DNA from: Sediminibacterium sp.
GTDB lineage: Bacteria; Bacteroidota; Bacteroidia; Chitinophagales; Chitinophagaceae
Length of the DNA stretch: 13,545 nucleotides
Reading direction: 5' to 3'
Assembly: GCA_030832695.1 (NCBI GenBank)
Contig: JAURIP010000015.1
Location: 1-13,545, forward strand
Positions 1-8,258 of this stretch are shown piece after piece. The position numbers and the translations under genes were made by a program. Positions within the stretch are counted from its first letter, which is position 1; each line of letters opens with the position of its first letter. The notes below the pieces were generated by a model. That model was not told the DNA's origin, searched no databases, and saw nothing but the letters and a program-made list of their open reading frames with translations.

Positions 1-350
1 AGGTGGCGCAATTTTACAATAATGCTTTTGCAGATATTAAACAAATTGTAACACCAGCGGTAAATAAATATAGTACGCATGTATATCATCAATATACGAT
101 TCAATTAGTTGGCATGGATCGTGAAAAGTTTATAAAGCATTTGGCTGATCTTGAAATTCCATGTATGATTTATTATCCAGTGCCAGGACATTTGCAAAAA
201 ATGTTTGGCGAAGGAAAAAATGAACATTTGTATTTGCCAGTGACTAACGCTTTAACACCAGTGGTGTGCTCACTTCCGATACACACCGAAATGGAAGAAG
301 CGCAATTAAAACATATTGCATCAGAGGTAATCTCCTTTTTTAATGCTTAA
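1..350 (+). CDS. DegT/DnrJ/EryC1/StrS sugar aminotransferase, C-terminal fragment
   Basis: This is the last ~115 residues of a PLP-dependent nucleotide-sugar aminotransferase; the rest lies before the window. The frame is open to the left edge, and the GTG at position 3 is an internal valine, not a start. Visible family features are the THVYHQYTI strand, the 'DREKFIKHLADLEIP' helix, YPVPGHLQ, and the C-terminal SLPIHTEM block. These are typical of WbpE/WlbC-like enzymes that aminate 3-keto or 4-keto UDP-sugars for surface polysaccharide or O-antigen. The PLP lysine is not in the fragment, so catalytic competence cannot be judged. The gene ends 11 bp before the UDP-glucose dehydrogenase on the same strand, so the two are probably cotranscribed. 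The family call is strong; the exact sugar substrate is not determinable. Confidence 0.9.
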   Translation, partial: VAQFYNNAFADIKQIVTPAVNKYSTHVYHQYTIQLVGMDREKFIKHLADLEIPCMIYYPVPGHLQKMFGEGKNEHLYLPVTNALTPVVCSLPIHTEMEEAQLKHIASEVISFFNA

Positions 351-361
351 AATTTGAAACA

Positions 362-1663
362 ATGAAAATTACAGTAATAGGAACAGGCTATGTGGGATTG
401 GTTACAGGAACTTGCTTTGCCGAAACGGGAAACAAGGTTACTTGTGTGGATATAGATAAGGCGAAGGTAGATAAATTATCATCTGGTCAAATCACGATAT
501 ACGAGCCAGGGCTTGAAAAAATATTTTTAAGAAACACGAAGGAAGGTCGATTGGTTTTTACCACTAATTTAGAAGAAGTATTAGAGGCGTCTGAAATTAT
601 ATTTTTAGCATTGCCTACACCTCCAGGTGCGGATGGATCGGCTGATTTGAAATATGTATTAGGAGTAGCGGATAAAATGGGCAAGTTGATGAAAGGCTAC
701 AAAGTAGTTGTAAATAAGAGTACCGTGCCAGTGGGTACTGCTGATAAAGTAAGGGAGGCGATAGCGAAAAATTATAAAGGTGCATTTGATGTGGTCAGTA
801 ATCCTGAATTTTTAAGAGAAGGAGTAGCAGTAGATGATTTTATGAAGCCTGATAGAGTAGTGATTGGAACAAAGTCCGAGCAAGCAAAAAAAGTGATGAC
901 TGAATTATATGCGCCATTTGTAAGACAAGGAAATCCATTAATTTTTATGGATGAGCGTAGTTCAGAGTTAACCAAATATGCAGCGAATAGTTTTTTAGCC
1001 ACAAAAATTTCATTCATGAATGAAATCGCACAATTATGTGAGCGTATGGGTGCGGATGTGGACATGGTACGCCGCGGAATAGGAAGTGATGATCGAATTG
1101 GGAAGCGTTTTTTATTCCCGGGCATTGGTTATGGCGGAAGTTGTTTTCCAAAGGATGTGCAAGCATTGGTAAAATCATCCAATGAAGTAAATTATGATTT
1201 TGAAATTTTAAAAGCAGTGGAAAAAGTAAATGCACTTCAAAAGTTGCATTTGGTGAATAAAATAAACACTTATTTTAAAAATGATTTGCAAGGTAAAAAA
1301 ATTGCTTTGTGGGGATTGGCGTTCAAACCCAATACGGATGATATTAGAGATGCACCAGCCATTGACATGATTAACGCTTTAACAGCTGCCGGCGCGACCA
1401 TAACTGCCTATGATCCGGAAGCAATGTCCAATGTGAAAAATAAAATAGGAGATAAAATTAAATATGCCACTAATCAATACGAAGCGCTAGCTGCTGCTGA
1501 TATTTTAGTCATTGCTACAGAGTGGAGTGAATTTAGAACACCCGATTTTGAGATCATCGAAAAGGAACTACCAAGTAAAGTAATTTTTGATGGCCGAAAT
1601 TTATTTGATGTGGCCAAGATGAAGGAAATGGGGTATCATTATGAAAGTATTGGAAGATTGTAA
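362..1663 (+). CDS. ugd: UDP-glucose 6-dehydrogenase
   Basis: It oxidises UDP-glucose to UDP-glucuronate with two NAD+ in the cytoplasm. At 433 residues it has the normal bacterial length. The N-terminal Rossmann motif GTGYVG occupies residues 7-12. SNPEFLREG lies near residues 146-154, and the catalytic cysteine is Cys261 in GYGGSCFPKD. The C-terminal UDP-binding domain includes the WGLAFKPNTDDIRDAP block. The product feeds the next gene, UDP-glucuronate decarboxylase. The start ATG at 362 directly precedes the Rossmann strand, as usual. The gene ends with tandem stops (TAA TAG). GDP-mannose dehydrogenase is a related alternative, but the overall match is to the UDP-glucose group. Confidence 0.96.
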   Translation: MKITVIGTGYVGLVTGTCFAETGNKVTCVDIDKAKVDKLSSGQITIYEPGLEKIFLRNTKEGRLVFTTNLEEVLEASEIIFLALPTPPGADGSADLKYVLGVADKMGKLMKGYKVVVNKSTVPVGTADKVREAIAKNYKGAFDVVSNPEFLREGVAVDDFMKPDRVVIGTKSEQAKKVMTELYAPFVRQGNPLIFMDERSSELTKYAANSFLATKISFMNEIAQLCERMGADVDMVRRGIGSDDRIGKRFLFPGIGYGGSCFPKDVQALVKSSNEVNYDFEILKAVEKVNALQKLHLVNKINTYFKNDLQGKKIALWGLAFKPNTDDIRDAPAIDMINALTAAGATITAYDPEAMSNVKNKIGDKIKYATNQYEALAAADILVIATEWSEFRTPDFEIIEKELPSKVIFDGRNLFDVAKMKEMGYHYESIGRL

Positions 1664-1781
1664 TAGAAGATAAGGTGATGGATTGTAGTTGCGCATTAAG
1701 TGGATGGTGAAGATGGAAACAATTTGGGATGAACGAATTTTGAGAAAAATAAAAAATGGATGAGGTAGCAAATAAATAATT
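1664..1781 (+). other. Purine-rich intergenic spacer within the polysaccharide operon
   Basis: This 118-bp gap lies between two same-strand genes otherwise spaced by 5-29 bp. The + strand is strongly G/A-biased with repeated GATGG-like words and very few C. I see no convincing hairpin, tRNA or promoter of the Bacteroidota type (TTG then TAnnTTTG), and no ORF with family features. It may be a leader, a degenerated coding remnant or neutral spacer. Confidence 0.4.
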
Positions 1782-2762
1782 ATGAGTCAAAAAAGAATTT
1801 TAATCACAGGTGCTGCAGGATTTTTAGGATCTCATTTATGTGATCGATTTATTCGTGAAGGATATAAGGTGATTGCCATGGATAATTTGATTACTGGAGA
1901 TATGAAAAATATTGAGCACTTAATGACCAATGAAAACTTTGAATTTAAGTTACATGATGTAACTAAGTTTATTGAAATTGAAGGTTCGCTTGATTATATT
2001 TTACATTTTGCATCACCCGCAAGTCCGATTGATTATTTAAAAATCCCAATTCAAACCTTAAAAGTAGGGGCATTAGGTACACATAATTGTTTGGGTTTAG
2101 CGAAGGATAAAAAAGCACGCATATTAGTAGCAAGCACCAGTGAGGTATATGGTGATCCTTTGGTGCATCCACAAACTGAGGAGTATTGGGGTAATGTAAA
2201 TCCAGTGGGTCCAAGAGGCGTATATGATGAAGCAAAAAGATACATGGAATCCATTACCATGGCCTATCATACATTTCATCAGGTGGAAACACGCATCATT
2301 CGTATTTTTAATACCTATGGTCCAAGAATGCGCTTAAATGATGGAAGAGCATTGCCTGCATTTATTGGTCAAGCATTAAGGGGTGAGGATATGACGGTGT
2401 TTGGAGATGGATCACAAACAAGAAGCTTTTGTTATGTAGATGATTTAGTGGATGGGATATACAGATTATTATTAAGTGACTATTCAAGTCCGGTGAATAT
2501 TGGCAATCCGAATGAAATTAGTTTAAAGGATTTTGCCGAAGAAGTATTGAAGTTAACAGGCTCCGCTGTCAAAATTGTTTACAAAGATTTACCGGTAGAC
2601 GATCCAAAGCAAAGGCAACCAGATATTACCAAAGCCAAAACCATTTTAGGATGGGAGCCAAAAGTGGATCGTGCAGAAGGCCTAAAAAAGACTTACGATT
2701 ATTTTAAGTCACTCCCTTCAAGTGAATGGACTAAATTGCCTAAGGAATTCGTTTCTAAATAA
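1782..2762 (+). CDS. uxs: UDP-glucuronate decarboxylase (UDP-xylose synthase)
   Basis: This extended short-chain dehydrogenase converts UDP-glucuronate to UDP-xylose through a 4-keto intermediate, using tightly bound NAD+. The glycine-rich GAAGFLG motif is at residues 10-16. The catalytic set matches the UXS family: Thr119, Ser120 and Glu121 in [10 protein letters not shown], Tyr148 and Lys152 in YDEAK, and Arg278 in DDPKQRQPD. The segment IFNTYGPRM (residues 175-183) is also characteristic. At 326 residues it is a single-domain soluble enzyme without the membrane extension of animal UXS. It directly consumes the product of the upstream ugd, so together they supply UDP-xylose for a polysaccharide. 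A dTDP-glucose 4,6-dehydratase is the main alternative, but the TSE/R278 pattern favours the decarboxylase. Confidence 0.93.
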   Translation: MSQKRILITGAAGFLGSHLCDRFIREGYKVIAMDNLITGDMKNIEHLMTNENFEFKLHDVTKFIEIEGSLDYILHFASPASPIDYLKIPIQTLKVGALGTHNCLGLAKDKKARILVASTSEVYGDPLVHPQTEEYWGNVNPVGPRGVYDEAKRYMESITMAYHTFHQVETRIIRIFNTYGPRMRLNDGRALPAFIGQALRGEDMTVFGDGSQTRSFCYVDDLVDGIYRLLLSDYSSPVNIGNPNEISLKDFAEEVLKLTGSAVKIVYKDLPVDDPKQRQPDITKAKTILGWEPKVDRAEGLKKTYDYFKSLPSSEWTKLPKEFVSK

Positions 2763-2791
2763 TTACCCAAATTTCATTCCTAAACCACGCA

Positions 2792-3661
2792 ATGAGTATA
2801 AAAAAAATATTAGTAACGGGTGCCAATGGACAATTAGGTTGGGAGTTAGCGCAATTAGCAGCTACTTATTCAATGTATGAATTTATTTTTGCGGATAGAA
2901 GCATGTTTGATTTATCGAAGCCGGAATTATTTGAATCACTAATACAACAATGGGCGCCGCAAGCAATTATTAATACAGCTGCATATACGGCAGTGGACAA
3001 GGCGGAAACAGAACAAGATTTGGCTAATTTAATTAATGCCACTGCTGTTGCTGAGTTGGCGCGCATTGCAGGTGAAAATGATATTCTATTCATGACATTT
3101 TCGACCGATTACGTTTTTAATGGCAATGCGTCTAGCCCTTATTTAACGGATACTATGATTGATCCTGTCAATTTTTATGGCACAACAAAGGCACAAGGTG
3201 AGGGCTTGGCTTTAGATGTTAATCCAAATTCAATCATTATTCGAACTTCGTGGGTATTTAGTAGTCATGGTAATAATTTTGTTAAAACCATGATGCGATT
3301 AATGAAAGAGCGGGAAAGTTTAAATGTGGTGAGTGATCAAATTGGTCGACCTACCTATGCAAAGGATTTAGCTATTGCTACAATAAAAATAATCAATGAA
3401 GTAAGCGGCGGTAAAAAAATAAGCGGTGTGTATCACTATGCTAACAAAGGGGTTACGAGTTGGTTTGAATTTGCACAACAAATCAAAAAAAATGCAGGAT
3501 TAAGTTGTGAACTAAACCCCATCAATACTGCTCAATTTCCAACGCCTGCAAAACGACCTGCTTATTCCGTGTTGGATACCCAAAAAATTGAATCAGCTAT
3601 TAATATAGACATTCCAAGTTGGGAAGAATCCTTATTGGCTTGTCAAAAAATGTTAGGATAA
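2792..3661 (+). CDS. rfbD: dTDP-4-dehydrorhamnose reductase
   Basis: It catalyses the last step of dTDP-L-rhamnose synthesis, the NAD(P)H reduction of dTDP-4-keto-L-rhamnose. The nucleotide-binding motif is GANGQLG near residues 10-16. The family hallmark STDYVFNG is at residues 104-111, and the catalytic Tyr129 and Lys133 lie in YGTTK. GVYHYANKG and the C-terminal RPAYSVLDTQKI block are typical of RmlD. At 289 residues it is of usual length. It starts 29 bp after uxs, consistent with one transcript. The partner genes rmlA, rmlB and rmlC are not in this window and are presumably elsewhere in the cluster. Confidence 0.94.
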   Translation: MSIKKILVTGANGQLGWELAQLAATYSMYEFIFADRSMFDLSKPELFESLIQQWAPQAIINTAAYTAVDKAETEQDLANLINATAVAELARIAGENDILFMTFSTDYVFNGNASSPYLTDTMIDPVNFYGTTKAQGEGLALDVNPNSIIIRTSWVFSSHGNNFVKTMMRLMKERESLNVVSDQIGRPTYAKDLAIATIKIINEVSGGKKISGVYHYANKGVTSWFEFAQQIKKNAGLSCELNPINTAQFPTPAKRPAYSVLDTQKIESAINIDIPSWEESLLACQKMLG

Positions 3662-3666
3662 ATTAA

Positions 3667-4074
3667 ATGAAAAAGGAAGCACTATTAAAACAGTTACAAT
3701 CACAAACCTATGTGATGATTAAGCCTTCACCACTTCATGGTATTGGTGTTTTTGCGATTCGTGATATACCCAAAGGTACTAAGGATATTTTTTCAGAAGG
3801 CTTTGGTGATTGGATTAAAGTTAGTAAGGATGAGGTGGATGCTTTGCCGACGCATTCAAGGGAGTTAATTGAGAATCATTGTTTGTTTGATGAAGACAGT
3901 TATTTTATTCCTGAATATGGGTTTAAACTAGTGGATTTAGTAATCTATTTAAATCATTCTGAAACGCCTAATGTCATATCTTTAAACGAAGGAGAGCAGT
4001 TTGAGGCATTGGTGGATATAAAAGAAGGGGAGGAATTGCTAGTGGATTATGGAACGATTGTTTCATGCGATTAG
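3667..4074 (+). CDS. Small SET-domain protein (putative protein-lysine methyltransferase)
   Basis: This 135-residue protein is essentially a bare SET domain. It shows the opening PLHGIGVFAIRDIPKGT (residues 22-38), the cofactor-binding NHSETPN motif (residues 96-102), and the closing GEELLVDYG (residues 121-129) with the conserved tyrosine Tyr128. These are the three sequence signatures of SAM-dependent lysine methyltransferases. No pre-SET or post-SET zinc cysteines are present, as expected for short bacterial members. It starts only 5 bp after rfbD, so it is likely cotranscribed with the polysaccharide genes, although no functional link is known. The target protein cannot be inferred. Confidence 0.85.
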   Translation: MKKEALLKQLQSQTYVMIKPSPLHGIGVFAIRDIPKGTKDIFSEGFGDWIKVSKDEVDALPTHSRELIENHCLFDEDSYFIPEYGFKLVDLVIYLNHSETPNVISLNEGEQFEALVDIKEGEELLVDYGTIVSCD

Positions 4075-4184
4075 TAAAGGGATGAATATTGCGCTCATTT
4101 TTGCATTTTGTGTAGGTAGTTATGGAAAACAATGGAATGATTGCTTCTAATCTTTGATTTATATAAATTTCAAATAATTGCTTC

Positions 4185-4886
4185 ATGAAAAAAAACATCT
4201 TTTTACTCTACGCTATTCTGTTTTTTTATAACGCGCAAGCGGCCTCATTTACCGATACCTTAAAAATTAAAAAGACAGCCGATTTTCAATTAGATGGCGC
4301 TGGTACTAATATCCAATGGGACTCCGCTGCTTGGGTTAACTTGATTCAATTGGATTCAGGTATTCGTGGTTATGACACTAAGTTTAAAGTACTTTATTCG
4401 GATGCGGGTGTTTATGTATTTTTTACAGGAAATGATAAAAAAGTGACTTCCACGTTTACAAAGGATTTTGATAATTTATTTACAGCTGATGTATTTGAAG
4501 TATTTTTTCATCCTGCACCTAAAATGCCCATTTATTTAGAATATGAAGTGAATGCTTTAAATGCAGAGCTGGTTTTATTGGTACCGCATTTAGATAAAAA
4601 AGCAATGGGCTGGACGCCATGGCATTATGAAGGGAAACGCAAAGTGGTTAAAAAAGTTCAAGTACATGAGGTAAATAATGAAATGTATAAATGGACTGCT
4701 GAATTATTTTTTCCTATTTCCCTTTTTGGGCCTTTGCAAAATACAGAATTAAAAAAAGGCGTTTGCTGGAATGCTAATTTTTACAGATTAGATTATGATG
4801 CAGGTAAAATGATCAAGTTTGCTTGGTCTCCTGTCAATGCAAGCTTTCATGAGTATGATAAATATGGTGTGATACAGTTTAATTAG
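4185..4886 (+). CDS. Secreted carbohydrate-binding family 9-like protein
   Basis: The protein of 233 residues begins with a clear Sec signal peptide (Lys-Lys, then a hydrophobic core to about residue 18, AQA|A near residue 20). The mature part resembles the CBM9-like/DOMON-type beta-sandwich: a WDSAAWVNLIQLD opening, DTKFKVLYSDAGVYVFF, a DVFEVFFHP strand, a tryptophan-rich stretch (TPWHYEG) and the closing WSPVNASFHEYDKYGVIQF. Such proteins in Bacteroidota are periplasmic or secreted and presumed to bind sugars, but biochemical roles are poorly known. It is the last + strand gene before a convergent operon. A 110-bp gap separates it from the SET gene, so it may have its own promoter. Confidence 0.8.
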   Translation: MKKNIFLLYAILFFYNAQAASFTDTLKIKKTADFQLDGAGTNIQWDSAAWVNLIQLDSGIRGYDTKFKVLYSDAGVYVFFTGNDKKVTSTFTKDFDNLFTADVFEVFFHPAPKMPIYLEYEVNALNAELVLLVPHLDKKAMGWTPWHYEGKRKVVKKVQVHEVNNEMYKWTAELFFPISLFGPLQNTELKKGVCWNANFYRLDYDAGKMIKFAWSPVNASFHEYDKYGVIQFN

Positions 4887-4928
4887 GCTTGCAAAAATTT
4901 TGAAAAAAGTTTTGCAAAAAAAAATAAT

Positions 4929-4966
4929 AACAAGCCCCGTCCCGAGTACTCGGGACGGGGCTTGTT
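4929..4966 (-). terminator. 38-bp perfect palindrome, rho-independent terminator
   Basis: The two 19-base arms (4929-4947 and 4948-4966) are exact reverse complements centred on CCCGAGTACTCGGG, and the core is GC-rich in an AT-rich setting. Reading the - strand, the hairpin is followed after four bases by a run of nine T (the A-run at 4916-4924 on the + strand). It therefore fits a terminator for the five-gene - strand operon ending at 4987. On the + strand no T-run follows, so termination of the CBM9-like gene would rely on the hairpin alone. Confidence 0.85.
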
Positions 4967-4986
4967 AGGTGTTCCAATATTTATAA

Positions 4987-6060
4987 CTAATCCTTTGGTT
5001 CTTTCTTATGCCAATAGGAAGCAAGGATGGATCCTGTAATATTCATAAATGGTCCAAATACGGCAGCAGCCAATCCCATGGTTGCAGCTTTTCCTAACTT
5101 CTCGGCAAGGCCAGAGGCTAAGCCACCATTTTGCATACCTACTTCAATGGCAACTGTACGACAATCTCTTTCAGGCATTTTAAATAATCGAGCACTCCAA
5201 TAACCAAGTAAATAGCCAAACGTATTATGAATTAAAACAATGATTACTAATAATGGTCCAATTTTTAATAAATTATCACGACCTGAAGCTGTAATAATGG
5301 TAATAATACATGCGATACCAATCATGGAAACAATAGGCATGGCATCGTCGAGCCATTTTGATTTTCCTTTCAATAATTTATTGAAAATTAAACCAGCGCC
5401 AATTGGAATTATGATCATTTTATTAATATCCCACATCATTTTTAAAACATCAATTTCTACCAATGCGCCTGCAAATAATTTCATTAATAAAGGGGTTACA
5501 AATGGAGCTATTAATGTAGTGATTGAAGTAATTGTAATGGATAGTGCCAGGTTTGCTTTTGCTAAATAGGACATCACGTTTGAAGCAAGACCGCTTGGGG
5601 AGCAACCGATTAATATAATCCCAGCAGCAATCTCAGGAGGGAAATTAGATAAGCTTGCTAAGGTAAAACCTAAAGTAGGCATAATAGCAAACTGACTTAC
5701 CACACCAATAATTACTCCTTTGGGTGTTTTAACTACTGCGGCAAAATCATTCATGCTCATAGAGGTTCCCATGCCAAACATTATGATTTGAATGAGTGGT
5801 ACAATCAGACCGCCTAATTTAAATCCACCCCATACTCTAAAATATTCAGGGTGAAACATGGACAATGATACTGCTGAAAATATAATCATCGTAAAACTTA
5901 ATCCCTGTAAATTTTCAGTTGCTTTAACACCCAAGCTTAAGGATAAAAATGCTAATGCTAATACGAGTCCTAAAAAATCATTTGAATGAATTAAATACAA
6001 TACACCTGCTAGGGCAAATAATAGTATAGATAAATAAAGGAATGGTTTGTAATTTTTCAT
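4987..6060 (-). CDS. BASS-family (bile acid:sodium symporter-like) transporter
   Basis: A 357-residue inner-membrane protein with about 10-12 hydrophobic segments. The core begins at the MFGMGTSMSMNDF block (residues 94-106). It carries GCSPSGLASN (residues 152-161) and EVGMQNGG (residues 306-313), which correspond to the crossover and sodium-site motifs (ExxxQN) of BASS carriers. About 50 additional N-terminal residues with roughly two membrane spans precede the usual BASS start. Family members move bile acids, pyruvate, pantoate or other organic acids with Na+. As the last gene of the operon, 19 bp after the RraA-like gene, it is the likely uptake step for an organic acid product. The substrate is not readable from sequence. 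Confidence 0.88.
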   Translation of the reverse strand: MKNYKPFLYLSILLFALAGVLYLIHSNDFLGLVLALAFLSLSLGVKATENLQGLSFTMIIFSAVSLSMFHPEYFRVWGGFKLGGLIVPLIQIIMFGMGTSMSMNDFAAVVKTPKGVIIGVVSQFAIMPTLGFTLASLSNFPPEIAAGIILIGCSPSGLASNVMSYLAKANLALSITITSITTLIAPFVTPLLMKLFAGALVEIDVLKMMWDINKMIIIPIGAGLIFNKLLKGKSKWLDDAMPIVSMIGIACIITIITASGRDNLLKIGPLLVIIVLIHNTFGYLLGYWSARLFKMPERDCRTVAIEVGMQNGGLASGLAEKLGKAATMGLAAAVFGPFMNITGSILASYWHKKEPKD

Positions 6061-6079
6061 TTTATTTTTTTAATTGAAC

Positions 6080-6997
6080 TTACCAAGTTCTTTTTTCTAA
6101 AAACTTTTCTAGTGCTTCTTTGGTAATAATAGGTTCGTTAGGGTGGGCGCTTATCCAATTTAAAAAGGAAGTTTTAATTTCTTCTGTCCATTGGTTGTCT
6201 ATTTGACCTGCATTGTATTTGCCTGATTTCAATACGTCTTTTGAAAAGCGATCACGTACCGAAATAAATTCTGAAGTAGCAACTACTTTTTCAGCCATAT
6301 GCGCAGGTATAAATAAAACGCCTTCTCTCTCAGATAAAACCAAATCGCCAGGCATTACGATAGCGCCACCAATTTTTATAGGCCCATTAAGTCCGATGAG
6401 TACTACTTCTTCCAAAAATGAGGGATGAAAGTCACGTACATAGGCGTTAAATCCTTTTAGTTGAGATAATCCTGACAAATCCCGAGCAGCGCCGTCAAAA
6501 ATAACGCCATTGCCAGTTTTGTTAAATATAGATGCGCCTAAATTATCACCTATCAAAGTGCCCTGTGCAATTTTTCCAAATGCTTCAGCAACATAAACAT
6601 CTCCTTTTTGTAAAATTTGAATTGGCCAAGCATTGGTGTTGCCAGTGCGTCCTTCTTTTTTACCGCGCTCTTTTATCAATGCTTCAATATCCGGACGGGT
6701 AGGGCTATATTTCGCAGTGACTGCGCGGCCCACTACAGGAACATCATCGTGCACCATTTTCCAATTACCTTCAAACTGATTATTGTATCCTTCGTTATGA
6801 AGCACTTGCCAAGCTTCTTCAATGCCTATCTTTTTTGCTCTAGCAATTAACGCATCACTTATTTTAGGGCGACCATCTTCAAACCTTTCCCCCTTCCAAT
6901 TTGAGGTTAGATATTCTAATTCAGTTTTAGGAAAAAATTGTGCTTGGGTAAAATAAAATGAACCTGTCAATAGTAATAGTAATCCTATTTTTTTCAT
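6080..6997 (-). CDS. Exported RraA/HMG-aldolase-like protein
   Basis: I chose the ATG at 6997 (305 residues) because it begins a standard Sec signal peptide (KK, hydrophobic core, TQAQ cleavage near residue 20) and is preceded by AAAGGAATT. An ATG at 7024 would add nine residues overlapping the upstream gene. The mature protein contains the RraA-family fold: GDNLGA at residues 150-155, then Arg172-Asp173 in DGAARDLSG, a G-x(~20)-R-D pattern as in HMG/CHA aldolases, and PGDLVLSEREGVLFIP (residues 216-231). Aldolases of this group cleave or decarboxylate 4-hydroxy-2-oxo acids using a divalent metal. The RNase E-inhibitor role of RraA itself is impossible for an exported protein. Cotranscribed with the PLP enzyme (13-bp gap), so it may act on its keto-acid product. 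Confidence 0.85.
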   Translation of the reverse strand: MKKIGLLLLLTGSFYFTQAQFFPKTELEYLTSNWKGERFEDGRPKISDALIARAKKIGIEEAWQVLHNEGYNNQFEGNWKMVHDDVPVVGRAVTAKYSPTRPDIEALIKERGKKEGRTGNTNAWPIQILQKGDVYVAEAFGKIAQGTLIGDNLGASIFNKTGNGVIFDGAARDLSGLSQLKGFNAYVRDFHPSFLEEVVLIGLNGPIKIGGAIVMPGDLVLSEREGVLFIPAHMAEKVVATSEFISVRDRFSKDVLKSGKYNAGQIDNQWTEEIKTSFLNWISAHPNEPIITKEALEKFLEKRTW

Positions 6998-7010
6998 AAT
7001 TCCTTTTAAT

Positions 7011-8240
7011 TTATTTAGCAGCACTTTGTAAAACTTCTTTTAATCTTTTAGCAACAAGTTTATCTTCCCCTTCTTGTAATGACCATGCAGTCATGCCAAT
7101 ATTATCTTTGCCGCCCACTGATTCAATGGAAGGATTTCCGTTGCGTAAATCCAAACGTAATTGTTCGCCTGTTTTACTAATCTTATTGTAATCGAATGAA
7201 ATATTTAAAGTAGGGGTAACATTCCCTAATACAGGTGTTGAAATAGTTGTAGTAACACCTGGCACTGATTCTGCAGCAGCTTGTATTTTTTTGATTCTCT
7301 CTAAAAATATAAGCGCTTCTGCATCATGGTCAATTTTTACAAATTCTTCCACGGCAACAAGCATCCCTAAAATTTCTTCTTTATTTACTTTCATACCACG
7401 ACCAATCGTTTCCCCACGTGGCGGCATAGATAAACGTGCAGCTTTGATTAAATCCTTCTTACCCATTAATAAGCCAGCACTTTGAGGACCTCTTAATGCC
7501 TTACCACCAGAGATAGCAACAAAATCAAATCCCATTTCATTAAAGCGCCAAAGGTTGCTAACAGGAGGTACATCCGCAGCAATATCAATGGTAGTAGGGA
7601 TACCATATTTTTTTCCAATAGCCACCCATTCTTCATGTTGTATTTGTCCTTTATCGGATTGCACATGTAAAAAGTGCATTGCTGCTGTATTTTTATTGAT
7701 AGCATTTTTTAATTGTTCCAAAGTTTCCACCATAACAATTTTTACACCAGTGTTGGTTAATGCTTGATTGTACCCAATGGCATGTGATTTTTGACAAATC
7801 ACTTCCGTTTTCATGCCTGTACCATCCAATTTAGGAAGTGCTCTTACTTTAACTGGGTCAAGTCCAGTTAAAATACCTGCCATACCTAATGTTAAAGCAG
7901 CAAAAGCGCCACTTGTTACTACTACTGATTCTGCCTTTGTGATTTCTGCCAATCTTTCACCCACTTTATCTTGTAATTCATCTAACATACAAAATTTGTG
8001 CGAAGCTTGTCTGATGGCTTCCACTGTTGCAGGGCGCATCAGTGATGCGGTCATTGCGGTATACGTACCGGCAGCGTTGATAAATGTACGAACCCCTAAT
8101 TCAGCGAATAAATCGCGCTTCATCGCTACTGCTAATGGAGTAGACATCGGTGCTGCATTCGCGGTTGATAAACCACCAACTATGGATGCTCCTGCAAGTG
8201 GTGTGATGGAAATATATTTTAACAGGTCTCTACGTTTCAT
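7011..8240 (-). CDS. Tat-exported SelA-like PLP-dependent enzyme
   Basis: A 409-residue fold-type I PLP enzyme of the SelA/D-glucosaminate-6-phosphate ammonia-lyase (DgaE-like) group. The PLP lysine is Lys247 in SGGKALRGPQSAG. Asp219 in TIDIAADVPP fits the residue that contacts the pyridine nitrogen, and TSGAFAAL (residues 109-116) the phosphate-binding turn. The N-terminus carries a twin-arginine signal: KRRDLLK (residues 2-8), a hydrophobic stretch, and ANA cleavage near residue 29. Export folded through Tat suits a cofactor-loaded enzyme. Relatives eliminate ammonia or water from amino sugar acids. It lies 18 bp after the RidA gene and 13 bp before the RraA-like gene. True selenocysteine synthase function is excluded by the export signal and context. 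The substrate is unknown. Confidence 0.87.
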   Translation of the reverse strand: MKRRDLLKYISITPLAGASIVGGLSTANAAPMSTPLAVAMKRDLFAELGVRTFINAAGTYTAMTASLMRPATVEAIRQASHKFCMLDELQDKVGERLAEITKAESVVVTSGAFAALTLGMAGILTGLDPVKVRALPKLDGTGMKTEVICQKSHAIGYNQALTNTGVKIVMVETLEQLKNAINKNTAAMHFLHVQSDKGQIQHEEWVAIGKKYGIPTTIDIAADVPPVSNLWRFNEMGFDFVAISGGKALRGPQSAGLLMGKKDLIKAARLSMPPRGETIGRGMKVNKEEILGMLVAVEEFVKIDHDAEALIFLERIKKIQAAAESVPGVTTTISTPVLGNVTPTLNISFDYNKISKTGEQLRLDLRNGNPSIESVGGKDNIGMTAWSLQEGEDKLVAKRLKEVLQSAAK

Positions 8241-8258
8241 AATATTTAATTTAAATTT

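Noticed and set aside
772..1235. Overlapping - strand ORFs inside ugd
   Set aside because: They are antisense shadows of a well-supported coding frame and show no domain features.
4148..4156. TAATCTTTG as a Bacteroidota -7 promoter element for the CBM9-like gene
   Set aside because: Spacing is one base too long for TAnnTTTG and there is no TTG at the expected distance upstream.
4889..4917. Inverted repeat TTGCAAAA/TTTTGCAA just after the CBM9-like gene as its terminator
   Set aside because: On the + strand the 8-bp, AT-rich stem is followed by A rather than T, so it lacks the required U-tract.
6998..7024. ATG at 7024 as start of the RraA-like gene
   Set aside because: It would overlap the end of the SelA-like gene and place nine residues before an intact signal peptide; the ATG at 6997 has a better leader (AAAGGAATT).
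7011..8240. Selenocysteine synthase (SelA) function for the PLP enzyme
   Set aside because: The protein has a Tat signal, has no selenium genes nearby, and belongs with catabolic genes; only the fold is SelA-like.
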